Source of the DNA: Linyphia triangularis
Lineage: Eukaryota > Arthropoda > Arachnida > Araneae > Linyphiidae
DNA length: 64,000 nucleotides
Direction: 5' to 3'
NCBI GenBank assembly: GCA_963978545.1
Contig: OZ021731.1
Span: 54,671,242-54,735,241, forward strand
Shown here: positions 23,498-35,079 of the stretch, piece by piece
Layout: each line of letters starts with the position of its first letter
How positions within the stretch are numbered: position 1 is the stretch's first letter
Translations under genes and position numbers: made by a program
Notes under the pieces: generated by a model
Seen by the model: the letters and a program-made list of their open reading frames with translations, nothing else
What the model was told of the DNA's origin: nothing
Database searches by the model: none

Positions 23498-24816
23498 AAC
23501 CCTTTTTAGGTTTTTAAAAAACTTCTTTTAAAAAATTTGTCCGTGGAAATTATTTTTAACGTAACTACATAGTTTTTAAATGTACATCAAAATTATGAAC
23601 ATTCATTTTTATTTGGTAACGCACAGCTCCTTAATTTTCAATGAGAAAGGATACAGACAATTTCACTTCTCTGGCACCCAAATACTTGCATTTTTTAAAA
23701 GTGAGTCAAGTCGACAATAAATATTACGTCATTTAGTAAAGTAATATTTATCGCTAACTTGGCTTACTTAAAAGGTGAAAGAATTTGGCACTAGAGAATT
23801 AAAATCATGTGTCCTCTTCCCCATTGAAAATTAAAGAACAGTTACGTTTCCAAATAAAAAATATGTACATTATTTGGCAAGTTCCGTATTCTCCACCAGC
23901 AGAATCCTGGCGGATATTCTACGTCGTAATTAAGAATGTTAATTAAGTGGAAAGTTTTCTTTGTGGATGAGTGAATTTTTGTGTCGCTGTCTTCCGGTCT
24001 GTTCTGGTACTACTGACCAAGAAAGTTGCTTATTGTGCTGAGTTCAAAATCTAGAGTTGTTAAAAAATATTTTTAGGAATTGCATTTTCAATTTTAGTAG
24101 ATGGAATGAGCTCGATTTTTACGTTTGTTACACTGTTAACAATGTACATGTTAACAATTTTAACTTAGTGGTAATCCATTCTTTTAGAATTACTCCATTG
24201 CTTATTTTGTATTTATTTTTAGGACTACATTTCTCATATGGACTTAATGATATAATTGTATTAATGATCTTTTCTTCCCATTTAGCCATTGTATGAGTCT
24301 ATTAAGGTAAGTTATTTAATTTTGATTACAATTTAGGTCAACTAATTAGTAATTTATTTAAAACCAAAAATTTCACCATTTTTTGTTTCATAAAATTACA
24401 AGTACTTTACAAGGTTAAAGTAACTTAAAAAGTTGTGAAAAAAATTCACGATTTTATAATAAAGAACCAGGTTATACTATAACACCATTTGCAGAGTTAA
24501 TTTAAAATTTAAATTAGTCTTTTTAGTGAAAGTTTTAACTTGGAAGTTTTTTTTTACAAGGAAAATAAAAATGTCAAATTATAAATTTAATTTTACTAAT
24601 TAAAAAATAACGTCTGTATAAAAATGTAATAATTTTTTAATTATGAATGTTAAAAATATTTTCATGAATGGACACTTTTTAAGATTAAATGGTTTAATGA
24701 GCAACGTAAATTGCACACAAATTATTCACATTCTCACAAGTCTCATTGCTATATAATAGTGACGCAAAAAATCATTAAATTCAAATCAAACCATATGAAG
24801 CTAGTAAAACGGCATG
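23498..24816 (+). repeat. Segmental duplication, block A1 left part
   Basis: Aligns by eye, in the same orientation, with 54438-55755, with many substitutions and small indels. A good anchor is the stretch around 'ttcacttctctgg' (23669 and 54609). The alignment stops at the left boundary of BEL copy 1 and resumes at 30991, so the copy at 54.4-55.8 kb is the uninterrupted version. No coding potential is visible in either copy. Confidence 0.8.
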
Positions 24817-24972
24817 TGTGGCGAATATTGGCGAGTAGCTTAGCGAGAAAGGGGGATTGTTCGCCGTCCGCTGTACGGGTTTCCTCTCACTCGCTATTTG
24901 GAATGCCTTGAATAAAGATCTTGTAATTGATAACGCATCGATGATTTTGAGTGGTGTCATGTTTCCTTTATA
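24817..24972 (+). repeat. 5' LTR of BEL copy 1
   Basis: 156 bp, starting TGTGGCGAATATTGG and ending TTTCCTTTATA. It ends in TA rather than the usual CA. An AATAAA polyadenylation signal lies at 24912-24917. It differs from the 3' LTR only at one base (A versus G in CTTRGCG). Confidence 0.93.
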
Positions 24973-24975
24973 GAA

Positions 24976-24992
24976 TGGTGCATAGGCTGGAA
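24976..24992 (+). other. Primer-binding site, tRNA-Gly-like
   Basis: TGGTGCATAGGCTGG begins three bases after the LTR. It closely matches the complement of the 3' end of animal tRNA-Gly as I remember it (TGGTGCATTGGCCGGGA). Copy 2 has the same site at 49743-49759 (-) with a fuller match. Confidence 0.75.
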
Positions 24993-25316
24993 AATGTTGT
25001 GTTGTTGGGAATTATTGTGTTGCTGTGAGTGATACTAACCACTTTGGATTATTGGCGCATGTTTTCGCTGCACGTTGGGGTGAGTAATTGGTTTTTGTTT
25101 CGGTTTATTTCGTTTTTGGTTGATTCGTGTGTCGGTGTTGCGAAAATTGAAGTTGTTCGTTTTTTGATTAAAGGAAAGTAATTAATAAGTTAGAGTGGAT
25201 TCTGATATTGGTTTTATGTTTGTGGAGCTGAAGTTTGTACTAGATTGCTGCATTTTGAATTAGTATGGTATTGTCATTTTAATATTTGTTTTGCTTGTAA
25301 AGTGTTTCGGTTTAAA

Positions 25317-26660
25317 ATGGATGCATCAAATCTGGCTTTATTAGAAAGAACAAAAAAGACTCGTTCTGTCATAAGGTCTATTGTGACAAGACAAACTAAT
25401 AAATTGGAATCCGAAATAAATAATTCTGCCGACAAAACAGTAGTACATGAAATATATGTACAGTTAATTTCTAAATTTGAGGAATTAAGTAAACTCGATA
25501 AGGAAGTCGAGGGTTTAATAGATATCGATAATCTGGAAGATGAAATATTAACTCGTGAAGAATATAGAGATAAATTTATAATTTGGAAAACCCGCGCTGA
25601 GCGTTATATAGAATCGGTTTCGATTCCAAGTTCAGTTAGTATTCAAAATTCGCGGGAAACACAACAGCAAAACGTAACACTTCCTGAAAATAGCTCATTT
25701 CCTTCTGCTTTAACCAATCAACCACGCTTGCCAAAACTTACTTTAGAGTCTTTTTCAGGCAAAGATATAAGTAGTTTCCCTAGTTTTTGGGCTAGATTTA
25801 AATCAGCAGTGCATGAAAATTCAAGTTTGAGTGATGTGGACAAATTTTGCTATTTAAAATCGGTTGTCACATCTGATGCTGAATTGGCAATACGAGGTTT
25901 AACACTGACTTCGGAAAATTATGCCGCAGCCATTAAAATTCTAGAAGATAGATTCGGACGTAAGGAGCTTATAGTTGACTATCATATGAATAGTTTGTTA
26001 AATTTGACCCCAGTTCGCAAATCATTTGATGTTATCGCGTTAAGAAATCTGTATGATCAATTGGAATTAAATATTAGGGGACTCGAAACGCTAGGAATAT
26101 CTCCTAATTCTTATAGCTGTCTTTTGTTTCCGATAATTATGAAAGCTATTCCCCCTAATTTGGCGTTAGAATTCAATCGAATTTATAAAGATAAGCAGTC
26201 CCAAATCACTGATTTAACATCATATCTACGCGATGAAGTTCAAAGTCGTGAGCGCACGGACGCTTTAGTAAAATCACATGAGTCACAATTCAAAGGCTCA
26301 CATTCGAATAAATTCTCCGAGAGGGCGCCTAGATTCTTAACCCAGACGCAACAAAAGAGTAATTCGCGATTTTCTTCAAATCATAACAAATCAACTGTGA
26401 GCTCATCTGCAACCGAACTACTGACAGCTGCGCATTTTAGTTGTATATTTTATTCCGAAAATAATACTCATTCATCTGATTTGTGTGAGAATTTATGCGT
26501 TCAACAAAAGAGGGATAAGCTTATTAAGGAACGTAGATGTTTTTTATGTTGCAACATTAATTGCCGTGTAAAGGGTTGCAAAAGGGGTGTTTGTACATAT
26601 TGTCAGGGTCGCCATGCTCGCGCTATTTGCTTCAAGTTAGAAAACAAAATTCGCATTTAG
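25317..26660 (+). pseudogene. gag: BEL/Pao gag, copy 1, 3' end frameshifted
   Basis: Structural polyprotein that forms the cytoplasmic particle and binds the RNA. I place the start at the ATG at 25317 (MDASNLALLE), because upstream codons belong to the leader. The N-terminal part is helical and charged. The middle (LPKLTLESFSGKD onward) is the conserved BEL/Pao Gag region (DUF1759 type). The C-terminal part has Cys/His knuckles (CFLCCN...CKRGVCTYCQGRHARAIC). The frame ends at 26660: relative to copy 2, a 10-base deletion shifts the frame and two later substitutions add stops, cutting Gag from the protease. Confidence 0.9.
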
Positions 26661-26710
26661 ACTTGAAATAAAACTCTGTTGACGTTAAATCGACGACTTC
26701 AAATTCTGTT

Positions 26711-29700
26711 ATGAATAATTGCAGTGGCGTTTTATTGCAATGTGTTAAGGTAGAAATTATCGGTAGCACTTCATCGGATAAAATATTTTGTCTTTTTGAC
26801 AGTGGATCGGAAAAGACTTTTGTTAAGAAAGATGTATCCCGTAGATTGGGATTAAAAAAAATAGGTTTGGAAAGGCTAAATATTTACTCGTTCGGATCAA
26901 AAACTCCTAAAAATCAAACTTGTTCCAAGGTAGAAGTTAGACTAAGGAATGTATTGAATGGGCAGGAGACTGTGATTGAGGCATTGGAAATTGAGGAAAT
27001 TTCTAAGGCGACACTTAGTCTTCCGAACCCAGAAGTTTGGAAGGAAATGGAATCGAGAGGTGTTAGATTGACGTTTAGTTGTAGTGAATCAACTGGGAGT
27101 TGTGAAATTTCGTTGTTAAATGGTTCAGATTTTTATTGGTCCTTAACAAATCAAATAAAAAGACTTGATTCATCATTGGTTGCTGTCGACACCAGTCTGG
27201 GATGGTCTCTTCAGGGTAGGTGCGATGAGCAGAGCGATTGTACTTCGGTGCATTTGATTCACAGTGAAGATGAATCTGTTTCGGCTGAGTTAAGAAGGTT
27301 TTGGGAGATTGAAAGTTTAGGGATACATGATAAGGATTCGGTGTCTTGGAGTATGGGAGATGAAGAGGTACTAAGTGAGTTTGATAACTCAATTAGTTTC
27401 GTAGATGGTCGATATCGCGTAAGTTTGCCATGGAGACCAGGTATGAGAGAGGCTTTACAAAATAATGAGTTTGTTGCGCGTAAACGCTTTGAGGGGTTGG
27501 TTCGTAGATTCAAATGTGATCACGAGTTGTTTTGTGAGTATAAGGATGTAATCGATGACTATGTTAGGCAAGGTATCGTTGAGCGTACTTCTTGTGAATC
27601 TTTGTCGAATAGTCAGGGATTTTACCTACCCCATCATGCAGTGATACGTAGCGACAAAACCACAAGTCGGCTTCGAGTCGTTTTCGATGGTTCGGCTCAC
27701 GAAGATAAAAATTTGTCGTTAAATGAGACTATATACTGGACCAAATTTGCATCCCAATATCTTAGAACTGCGTCTGAGATTTCGAGAAAATTCTGTGGCC
27801 TTTACAGCTGATGTAAAATCGGCTTTCCTTCAAATTGAATTGGACCTTGCTGATCGAGATTTCACGCGTTTCTTCTGGACTGATAGTCTAAACAATAATC
27901 CCTACGTCCTAAATTTCACGAGAGTTCTTTTTGGACTTAGGCCTAGTCCATACTTGCTTGCAGCAACTTTAAAACATCATTTCAAAAAATACAAGGAACA
28001 GTATCCTCATACATTTAATTTGCTAAACAGCTCTGTGTATGTTGAAGACGTCATATCCGGCCGAAATGATATTCAGGACGCTCTACGTACCTCCATGGAG
28101 TGCTTGCAAATATTCAGTGATGCTGGCATGTTACTCCGCAAGTGGCGAACTAACTCGAAGCAACTTTATTTGTTATGGCAACAAGAAAGGGTTGAGCCAG
28201 AATTCTCTGAAACGGTTGCTGTTGATCTTAGTCTACCGATTAAGGTTTTAGGACTTTCTTGGGATCAAGAAAGAGATTTGATTTATTTTGATCCGAAAGA
28301 CTTATTGAAGTTTATGTCTCGTAAAATCGAATCAAAGAGATTTATTCTAAGTGTAGTTGGGCGTATCTTCGACCCTATAGGGATTATCGGCCCATTTGTC
28401 ATCAAACTGAAACGTGCACTTCAAGATCTTTGGACTCTGGAAGTGGACTGGGACTCGGAACTTCCTCCAAAGCTACGCCACCAGTGGCAGCAGTGGAGTA
28501 GCGAAGCTGAGGACTTGACTGAGATAAAGATACCTCGGTACTATTTAGGTGAACTAGAACAAGATGTATCAATGTTTGAGATACACTGTTTCTCCGACGC
28601 GAGTAAGACAGCCTACGGCACAGTATTGTACTTGCGCTTTGTTACTCGTAACAATGAAATTGAGACGAGTTTTATTTGCTCGAAGGGTCGTGTGGCACCT
28701 TTGAAGTCAATGACATTGCCCCGACTTGAATTGACAGCAGCTTTATTGTCAGCTAGGTTGGCTAAACAGGTATCAACTTGCCTCAGATTCGACGCCAACA
28801 TTTACTACTGGACAGATTCTCTTATTTCGTACTACTGGATTCGCGGCGATTCTTCAACATTCAAACCTTACGTAAAAAATCGTGTTGAAGAAATCCAAAT
28901 GCTCTCCGACCCGATCCGGTGGGGACACGGTCCAGGAAAGGACAATCCTGCTGATCTCATTTCGCGTGGTACATCTGCTCTCAATTTAGTGCAAAACGAA
29001 CTGTGGTGGAACGGTCCACCTTGGCTTAACCTACCACCTGACCATTGGCCAAATCTTCATCGTCCAATTTTAGATTCGGAACTTTGTTCTGAAGAATTGG
29101 AACTTCGTTCCAGTGTGCATGTGGCAGTTACCCAACCGAAGGAATCTCTTGTCGACATAGAACGATTCAGCAGTCTTAAAACACTTTTGAGAGTAACCGC
29201 ATGAATTTTTCGATTCGTGAACAATGTTAAGAACTTAAATAAATCATTGAGCTTGTATCTTACTGCAGATGAGATACAAAATGCTGAATATTTTTGGATC
29301 AAATACATTCAAATCGAATTCTATTCTGCTGAAATATCAGCTTTAAGAAGTAACAAGCAACTTCAGAATAACTCGGAAATAAAGAGTTTAGTGCCTTATT
29401 TGGATCAAGACTCTTTGTTACGAATTACTGGACGGTTGCTCGAAGCAGATTTATGCTTTGGTGAAATGCATCCTGTAATTCTTCCTCGACGCTGTAAATT
29501 TACCGAGTTACTTGTGACTAGAGTACATGAAGAAATAGGTCATTGTGGTGTATCCGCAACTTTGACTCAACTTCGAAAACATTATTGGGTGCCTAAAATC
29601 CGTCAATTAGTTAAAACGGTCATTCGCAACTGTCTCATTTGCAAAAAATATAATGCCAAACCAGCTGATCAACTGAGTGGTCAGTTGCCACGAGATAGAA

Positions 29701-30632
29701 TTTCCCGATCTCCTCCTTTTCAAATCGTAGGTGTTGATTTTACAGGTGCAATCCTTGTAAAGAACAGTAAAGATACTCAAAAATCTTACGTCGCTTTGTT
29801 TACGTGTGCTGTAACACGAGCCGTTCATTTGGAACTAGTATCGGACATGTCCACAAAGTGTTTTTTAATTGCTTTTCGAAGGTTCCTTGCACGAAGAAGT
29901 AATTGCCAAGTGATTTACTCCGACAATGCTCATACATTTAAAGCGGCTCAAAGAGAGTTGACGTATTTCACTAACATCTTGAAAGACAGCAAGTTACAAA
30001 ATTTCGTCGCAGACAAAGGTATCAGCTGGAAATTCATAGTTGAACGTGCCCCTTGGTGGGGTGGCTTCTACGAACGCCTTGTTAAGATTGTAAAGGAACC
30101 ACTGCGTAAAATACTTGGTCAAGGCACTTGTGACATTTGAAGAATTTTCAACGATTCTCTCAGAGGTTGAAGTCATCGTCAACAATCGACCTCTAACCTA
30201 TGTAGAGAATGACCCAGGGGAGCCAGAACCTCTCACGCCGGCTCACTTCCTCGAATTAGGTTATGGTGATTCCAAATACCCTGTACATTTCATCGAACTG
30301 ATTGACTCTACAGCGGCCAAGCAATCATACCAAAGGAGAAAGACTTACCAGACACTCCTTTTGAAACAAATTTGGAGACGCTGGAAAGAACAGTATTTAC
30401 TCCAGTTAAAGACTGTTAATAACTTTAAATCCCATCTCTTCGTAAAAACTTGCAATTAAATGATGTGGTGATTGTTGAAGGGAATGTTAAGTAAAAATTA
30501 TTGTGGGAACTTGGGGTAATCAAAGAGATATATATTGGAAGAGACAATAATGTTAGATCTTGTTTAGTTAAAACTTCTAAAGGTCTCTTCAGAAAACCAA
30601 TCCAATTGCTTTATCCTTTAGAAATCACATGA
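26711..30632 (+). pseudogene. pol: BEL/Pao pol, copy 1, multiply broken
   Basis: The domains in order are: aspartic protease (LFDSGSEKTF); reverse transcriptase (LRVVFDGSAH, then the catalytic box at about 28040, which reads YVED instead of YVDD); RNase H (CFSDASKTAYG, LPRLELTAAL, YYWTDSL, GKDNPADL); integrase HHCC zinc finger and core (GVDFTGAIL, IYSDNAHTF, WWGGFYERL); then a C-terminal domain with WRRWKEQYL. Breaks relative to copy 2: a 21-base in-frame insertion near 26715; a 2-base deletion near 27728; a Trp-to-TGA stop at 29202; a one-base insertion near 30118 that is also present in copy 2; a one-base deletion near 30432; and a TAA near 30490. The protein would copy genomic RNA to DNA and integrate it, but this copy cannot encode it. 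Confidence 0.9.
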
Positions 30633-30814
30633 TGTTCTTAAACTAATTTGTTCTTATTTTTCACATTTATGTTAATGAAGAGTACATTATTAATTAATTT
30701 TAAAATTTATTTGTTGCAAGATCTTTAAGTATGTATCTTAATTGTTTATTTTCATTTGATTGTTTATTTCATTGTTTTGATTTGCATTATATGTTTAATT
30801 GGGTGAACATTCTG

Positions 30815-30829
30815 TTCACCGGTGGGGTG
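30815..30829 (+). other. Polypurine tract region
   Basis: The stretch ending GGTGGGGTG lies immediately before the 3' LTR, the expected place for plus-strand primer formation. It is short and interrupted by T, so the exact tract is uncertain. Confidence 0.4.
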
Positions 30830-30985
30830 TGTGGCGAATATTGGCGAGTAGCTTGGCGAGAAAGGGGGATTGTTCGCCGTCCGCTGTACGGGTTTCCTCT
30901 CACTCGCTATTTGGAATGCCTTGAATAAAGATCTTGTAATTGATAACGCATCGATGATTTTGAGTGGTGTCATGTTTCCTTTATA
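30830..30985 (+). repeat. 3' LTR of BEL copy 1
   Basis: 156 bp, identical to the 5' LTR except for one base. It is followed directly by the GCATG duplication at 30986-30990. Confidence 0.93.
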
Positions 30986-30990
30986 GCATG

Positions 30991-31240
30991 AATATCGGTT
31001 GCATAAGATTTTAACTTAAAGTTATTAACTTAAGTATGAAAATGGGTCAAACGCATAACGTTGATTAGACAAACACGTTCATACTATGAATGCTTGTTCT
31101 TGTTATCGGGCAAAGCTTGCTATTAGTGCTGATGAAATAATTTATCTTGCGCTTCTTCGCAATGAATCTTTGGTTTAACTAATTCATTGGCTCAACTATT
31201 GGAATTAACATCAAACAATGGGACAATCATTGTTTAATAT
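30991..31240 (+). repeat. Segmental duplication, block A1 continued
   Basis: Resumes the alignment with 55757-56000 after the BEL insertion (anchor 'aacacgttcatactatgaatgct' is split across both copies, at about 31073 and 55840). After about 31240 the two copies diverge: the A2 copy jumps to sequence equivalent to 35080. Confidence 0.75.
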
Positions 31241-32607
31241 GCCCTGCCTCTTTCGCCATTGTTGCATCTTGTTTTCTTATACAACTCTGGACATTAACTA
31301 TCCATTCGATTGCATTATGGTTAATAGCGATCACAATCTGCACGTTCGGATCAGCTCTGATATTTACTCTTTCAAGGTTTCCTCGTCTTACAAAGCAAAT
31401 ACTTATTTAGTAAAAGCACCCAATTTTACTATATTGACATTAAAAACATTCCCACCTCCAAAATTTCCTTAGCAATGCGATAAAGGCGTAAGATGTTTAA
31501 AAACGAATGTCATTAATTCAGAGTTTCCTTCTCTTGAGCATAGGCAACAACGACTGCTTTTCCTCTGTTACACTTATAAGGAAGAACAATGTAAAATGTA
31601 TTGAAAATTATATCTCCAAGTTTGACCGTTTTGGTGATGTTATTCCCCCTTGGCCAATGTAATAATTATCGCCAAAAATTATGGCCAAACTATTTTTTAA
31701 AAATAATAAAAATATGTAAATGACTACGTTAAATTCACCAATCCAGGACAAATTTAAATGCAGTCATCAGTAATAAGTGTAACTGAAAGTTGTGCGATGT
31801 TTCACATCCCTAGTTTGTTATTATTGTTTTAAGTCTAATGGCTTTTGTAATCGCATCTAAATTCAAATTTGGGAATGATTTCAAGAGTGAGTTTAGCCAG
31901 TATCCCATGCCTTGCGCCTTAAAATTTTTACTATGTGCGTTAATTTACCATGGAAATGGATTAACTTCCTGTCCGGATTTTTTTTTTTTACTTTAACCTT
32001 TGGCAAAAAGTTTTCGATAATCGACTGGAATGCGCACATTGTGGTGGTGGTTATTTTCCCACCAACTTAATATATTTTATAAATTGAAGAATCATATTTT
32101 CCACATTTTATTTTTTATTCATCCACAAAAAAAGACTAGAAAAATTCTATTTTTCCACATATTAAATATATTTTACATACTGAAGAATTCTATTTTTTTA
32201 AATATGATATATTTAGTAAAAATAAGAATATATATCAATTATGCGAATTAAAAAAAAAAAATCCTATTATCGAGAGAAAAAGTATTTGATCGACTATATA
32301 GTTAATATTTTATTGGTTCTTCTTTTATCCTTGTCAAGCATTATAGTAACTTTAGAACATAAACTTTAGTAACAAACATGTGGAATAAGCGAAGCTTCTT
32401 TTGTGGGATAATGTTTTGGCGAAGCATAATTTACGAACCCTCTATAAAACTATGATTTGGTATGCATTTTGTGGCGGCATATCCCCGGAAGATTGATAAT
32501 TCTATTTGCCGTCATCCAATCCATCCGATACTTGGCAGATAGACTCGTTGTTGATGATAATGCACTTTACCGATTTTAAAGTGTAAACAATTATTACGAA
32601 AAAATGG
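31241..32607. other. Spacer present only in the A1 copy
   Basis: No gene recognised. This is the left part of a 3.8-kb segment absent from the paralogue at 56.0-56.2 kb. A short stretch at about 31775-31820 (TGTGCGATGTTTCAC and flanks) recurs at about 40450 and 50990, so parts of it are repeats. Confidence 0.5.
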
Positions 32608-32613
32608 TTAATG

Positions 32614-33854
32614 CAGGGGTCAAAGTGACAAAATAAGAATATATAGGATTTTTAAAAAATATATATAGGACAATTTAAAACATCAAATAACTGCACACAG
32701 TTGCTACTGAACTTTAAAATTAACACGTTATACATTTATATACTCGTTATATTGTATTTAAGAGAATAGAAAACACACCTTTAAAAAAAAGATATCACCT
32801 GATCCTGAATATGTCATCCGTTATTGCCTCAATATTCCATCTCTAAATCAAGTTTTATCAATTACATTATTTGCAATCTTGAGTATTTTGCTTCCAGTAT
32901 CTATAACTGCTTGAACTGCTCCAATTTCTTTAAGTATTTTCTTTTTATCCCTGTTTGCAGTCTTTTGTTGGTTCAGATTTACTGTTCAGTGTCGGTTGGA
33001 TTGGCGGAGAAAAGTGGGAGATTTAGCGCCGAATGTGAAGAACCGGGGACTTGGTTTTCCGGAAACCCTAGTGACTATTTGGATTTGACATCACAACGTA
33101 TTTTCAATTTTGGCGACTTTTATGAAAAAATCGTGGCTAATATTCCGAATCTGGTACGGATTCTGCGCCAAGGTGATTTTCGCCAAAAAAATGGCAGCCC
33201 CGTCACTTTTTTAAGAGCAAGAGAATTACCTATGGTTGCCCTAATTAGGCGGCGTTTGATGTAAACAATTCGTGGCGCAGAATCCGTACCGAATTTGGAA
33301 TAAAAAAATCGTCATCCGACATTATACAGTAAACCTTAACCCTTTTGTTTCCTTCATCAATTATTGATTGAGCACTCAAAATGTTCTTTAGTAGCCCTGC
33401 AAGTTAATCACAAGTCGTTTTTATCCGTTTTTCTTGAGGCAGAGTCTCTCTCTCTCTCTCTCTGTATTATGACCAATTAATTTACTACGGTGGAGAAGAA
33501 AATAAATCAGAAATTCAAGACCGCGTGCTATGGAAAAGTTCACAAGTTTACATTTTACAACTCCCGCCGGTCCAGTAGAGTTGAGTTGTAGGTTATGCAG
33601 CACGTGACGTCACAAGAGATAAAACATCGCTTTTATCAGGTCTTTTTCACCTACGATCGCGCCAAGATTCCGAAATATAAAAAATGACAACGAACGGTGC
33701 CGTTATTACGAATTCGAAGAAAATATAGATCGAATCAATATAGAAATATAGGATATATAGGACAATTGTAAAATATAGGACAATATAGGACGTTTTTGAA
33801 GATTTTTTTAAAAATATAGGATTTATAGGACATATAGGACGTCTGCGACCCCTG
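32614..33854. mobile_element. Non-autonomous hAT-like element with 6-bp TSD
   Basis: The ends are CAGGGGTC and GACCCCTG, flanked by TTAATG on both sides (32608-32613 and 33855-33860), a 6-bp duplication like that of the large hAT at 3852-11354. Subterminal arrays of ATATAGGACA-type motifs lie at both ends (32638-32680 and 33740-33845). A 146-codon frame at 32824-33264 crosses it without recognisable features. A (TC)n tract lies at about 33445-33463. It lies within the segment missing from the A2 paralogue. Confidence 0.8.
33142..33301. repeat. Inverted repeat, 29-bp arms
   Basis: Arms at 33142-33170 and 33273-33301 are complementary at about 26 of 29 positions (core GGTACGGATTCTGCGCCA) around a 102-base loop. 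A transcript would fold into a strong hairpin. It could be a small fold-back element inserted in the 32614-33854 element; both sides carry a short direct repeat AAAAAATCGT. Confidence 0.6.
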
Positions 33855-33860
33855 TTAATG

Positions 33861-35079
33861 GTAAGTTAAAGACACGGAATCGATGGTTTTCTTCGTGGTG
33901 GTTCAAAAGCTACGAAAACTCGATTTTAGCTCAAAATCCTTAATTCAAGTTGAATATAAAAGTTAATGCTGCATATAAAGAATTTATAGAAAAAAGTTGT
34001 ATTCTTTTCAATGGATTCTTTAATGTCAAAGCGTAAAGTCATGATTTTCTTAATTCAAACTAAAATATTTTTCTTGTTTCGTCCACTACGACGCATCCTC
34101 CTAGATTAAAAGTTAATTTTTTAAAATTACGGTAAGTAGCTGTTTTATACTTGCATTTATTGCGTGTTTTCCCCAATCAATTAGTCTTTTTTTTCTCTCC
34201 CGAGATTCAATAGTTCATTCGATTTGTCAGATCTCCTTAATGTTAATTGATAAAATAAAATTTGCATATGCTGTTACAGAATGCTTTGCCATGGAACTAA
34301 TTACTAATTATCCATGCGTTCTATTCACTCTTGTCAAAATCTTCACATTCTTTAGTATCGCTCCTTATGTTAGACTCGTTTCTATGGAGTTTGTTTCTAA
34401 AACATCCGATCGCAAAAATATACCTTATTGTCTTGATAGTTTTATCCATATACTTTTTTTTTATTTTTATTATTATTATTATTATTATATACGAAGTATT
34501 TTCTATTCTAAATCCTTTTTTGAACACTGTTTCTGTATTCACCTTGAAGTTTGCACTCTTTCATCTCTTATTTTCGGAAGGTAGTCAGTTCAACAAATAA
34601 ACTGGTCTCTGAATACGATTAATTGCACGTTATCGATACTTTGTTATAACCCAACATTCTTCTAATCGACGTTATATAAAATCGTGGGTAAATATTATCT
34701 CCTATAGACGAAAACCAGTTACATGGTTTGCATTCGTCCTGAAATTTCTAATTTTCCTTAAATATTTGTGATTCCCTAAAGTTGTACTTACATTTTTCGA
34801 TAATTCATGAAAAAAATATTAAAATCTCGGAAAATTCCCCTATTTTCCTCTAAAACCCGCAAAAAAACTCATATTCCCAGACCCAGATGGGAATACATTT
34901 TCTGAGATTTTAATTACTACATTTTTTGAAAATTGGCAGTTTTTGCCGTTATTGAAACACGCTTTGAAAAGTATGTCTGTTTTAAAAGAAATATCCTTAC
35001 ATTTTTTTTAGAATTATCCCTAAAATTTTTTGAACTTCCACTATAATTTTTAGGAATTACCCTAAAATTCCTAGCTACT
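33861..35079. other. Spacer, rest of the A1-specific segment
   Basis: No gene recognised. A (TTA)n run lies at 34466-34491. The stretch at about 34545-34600 is a diverged repeat of 35305-35370 (both carry CACTCTTTCA-TCTCTT-type sequence), suggesting a local tandem duplication. Units of GGAATTACCCTAAAATT appear at 34990-35080. Confidence 0.5.

Larger units (their letters stand above)
24817..30985 (+). mobile_element. BEL/Pao LTR retrotransposon, copy 1
   Basis: A 6169-bp element bounded by two 156-bp LTRs that differ at one position, flanked by a perfect 5-bp duplication GCATG (24812-24816 and 30986-30990). The order is LTR, tRNA primer site, gag, protease, reverse transcriptase, RNase H, integrase, polypurine stretch, LTR. 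This domain order is that of BEL/Pao. No env-like frame follows integrase. Several frameshifts and stops break pol. The near-identical LTRs say the insertion is young, yet the coding region is already dead in several places. The paralogous locus at about 55750 carries the empty site. Confidence 0.95.

Noticed and set aside
27075..27513. Antisense frames across BEL pol
   Set aside because: Shadow frames of the real pol coding strand; the same shadows appear in copy 2.
30830..30985. env-like third gene between integrase and the 3' LTR of BEL copy 1
   Set aside because: Only about 200 bp lie between the pol end and the LTR, and no frame with signal or membrane segments is present.
32824..33264. 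146-codon frame inside the 32614-33854 MITE as a transposase fragment
   Set aside because: No catalytic or DNA-binding motifs seen, and part of the frame is one arm of the hairpin.
34240..34600. Two overlapping hydrophobic frames as membrane proteins
   Set aside because: Hydrophobicity comes from T-rich codons and a TTA repeat; no start context or homology.
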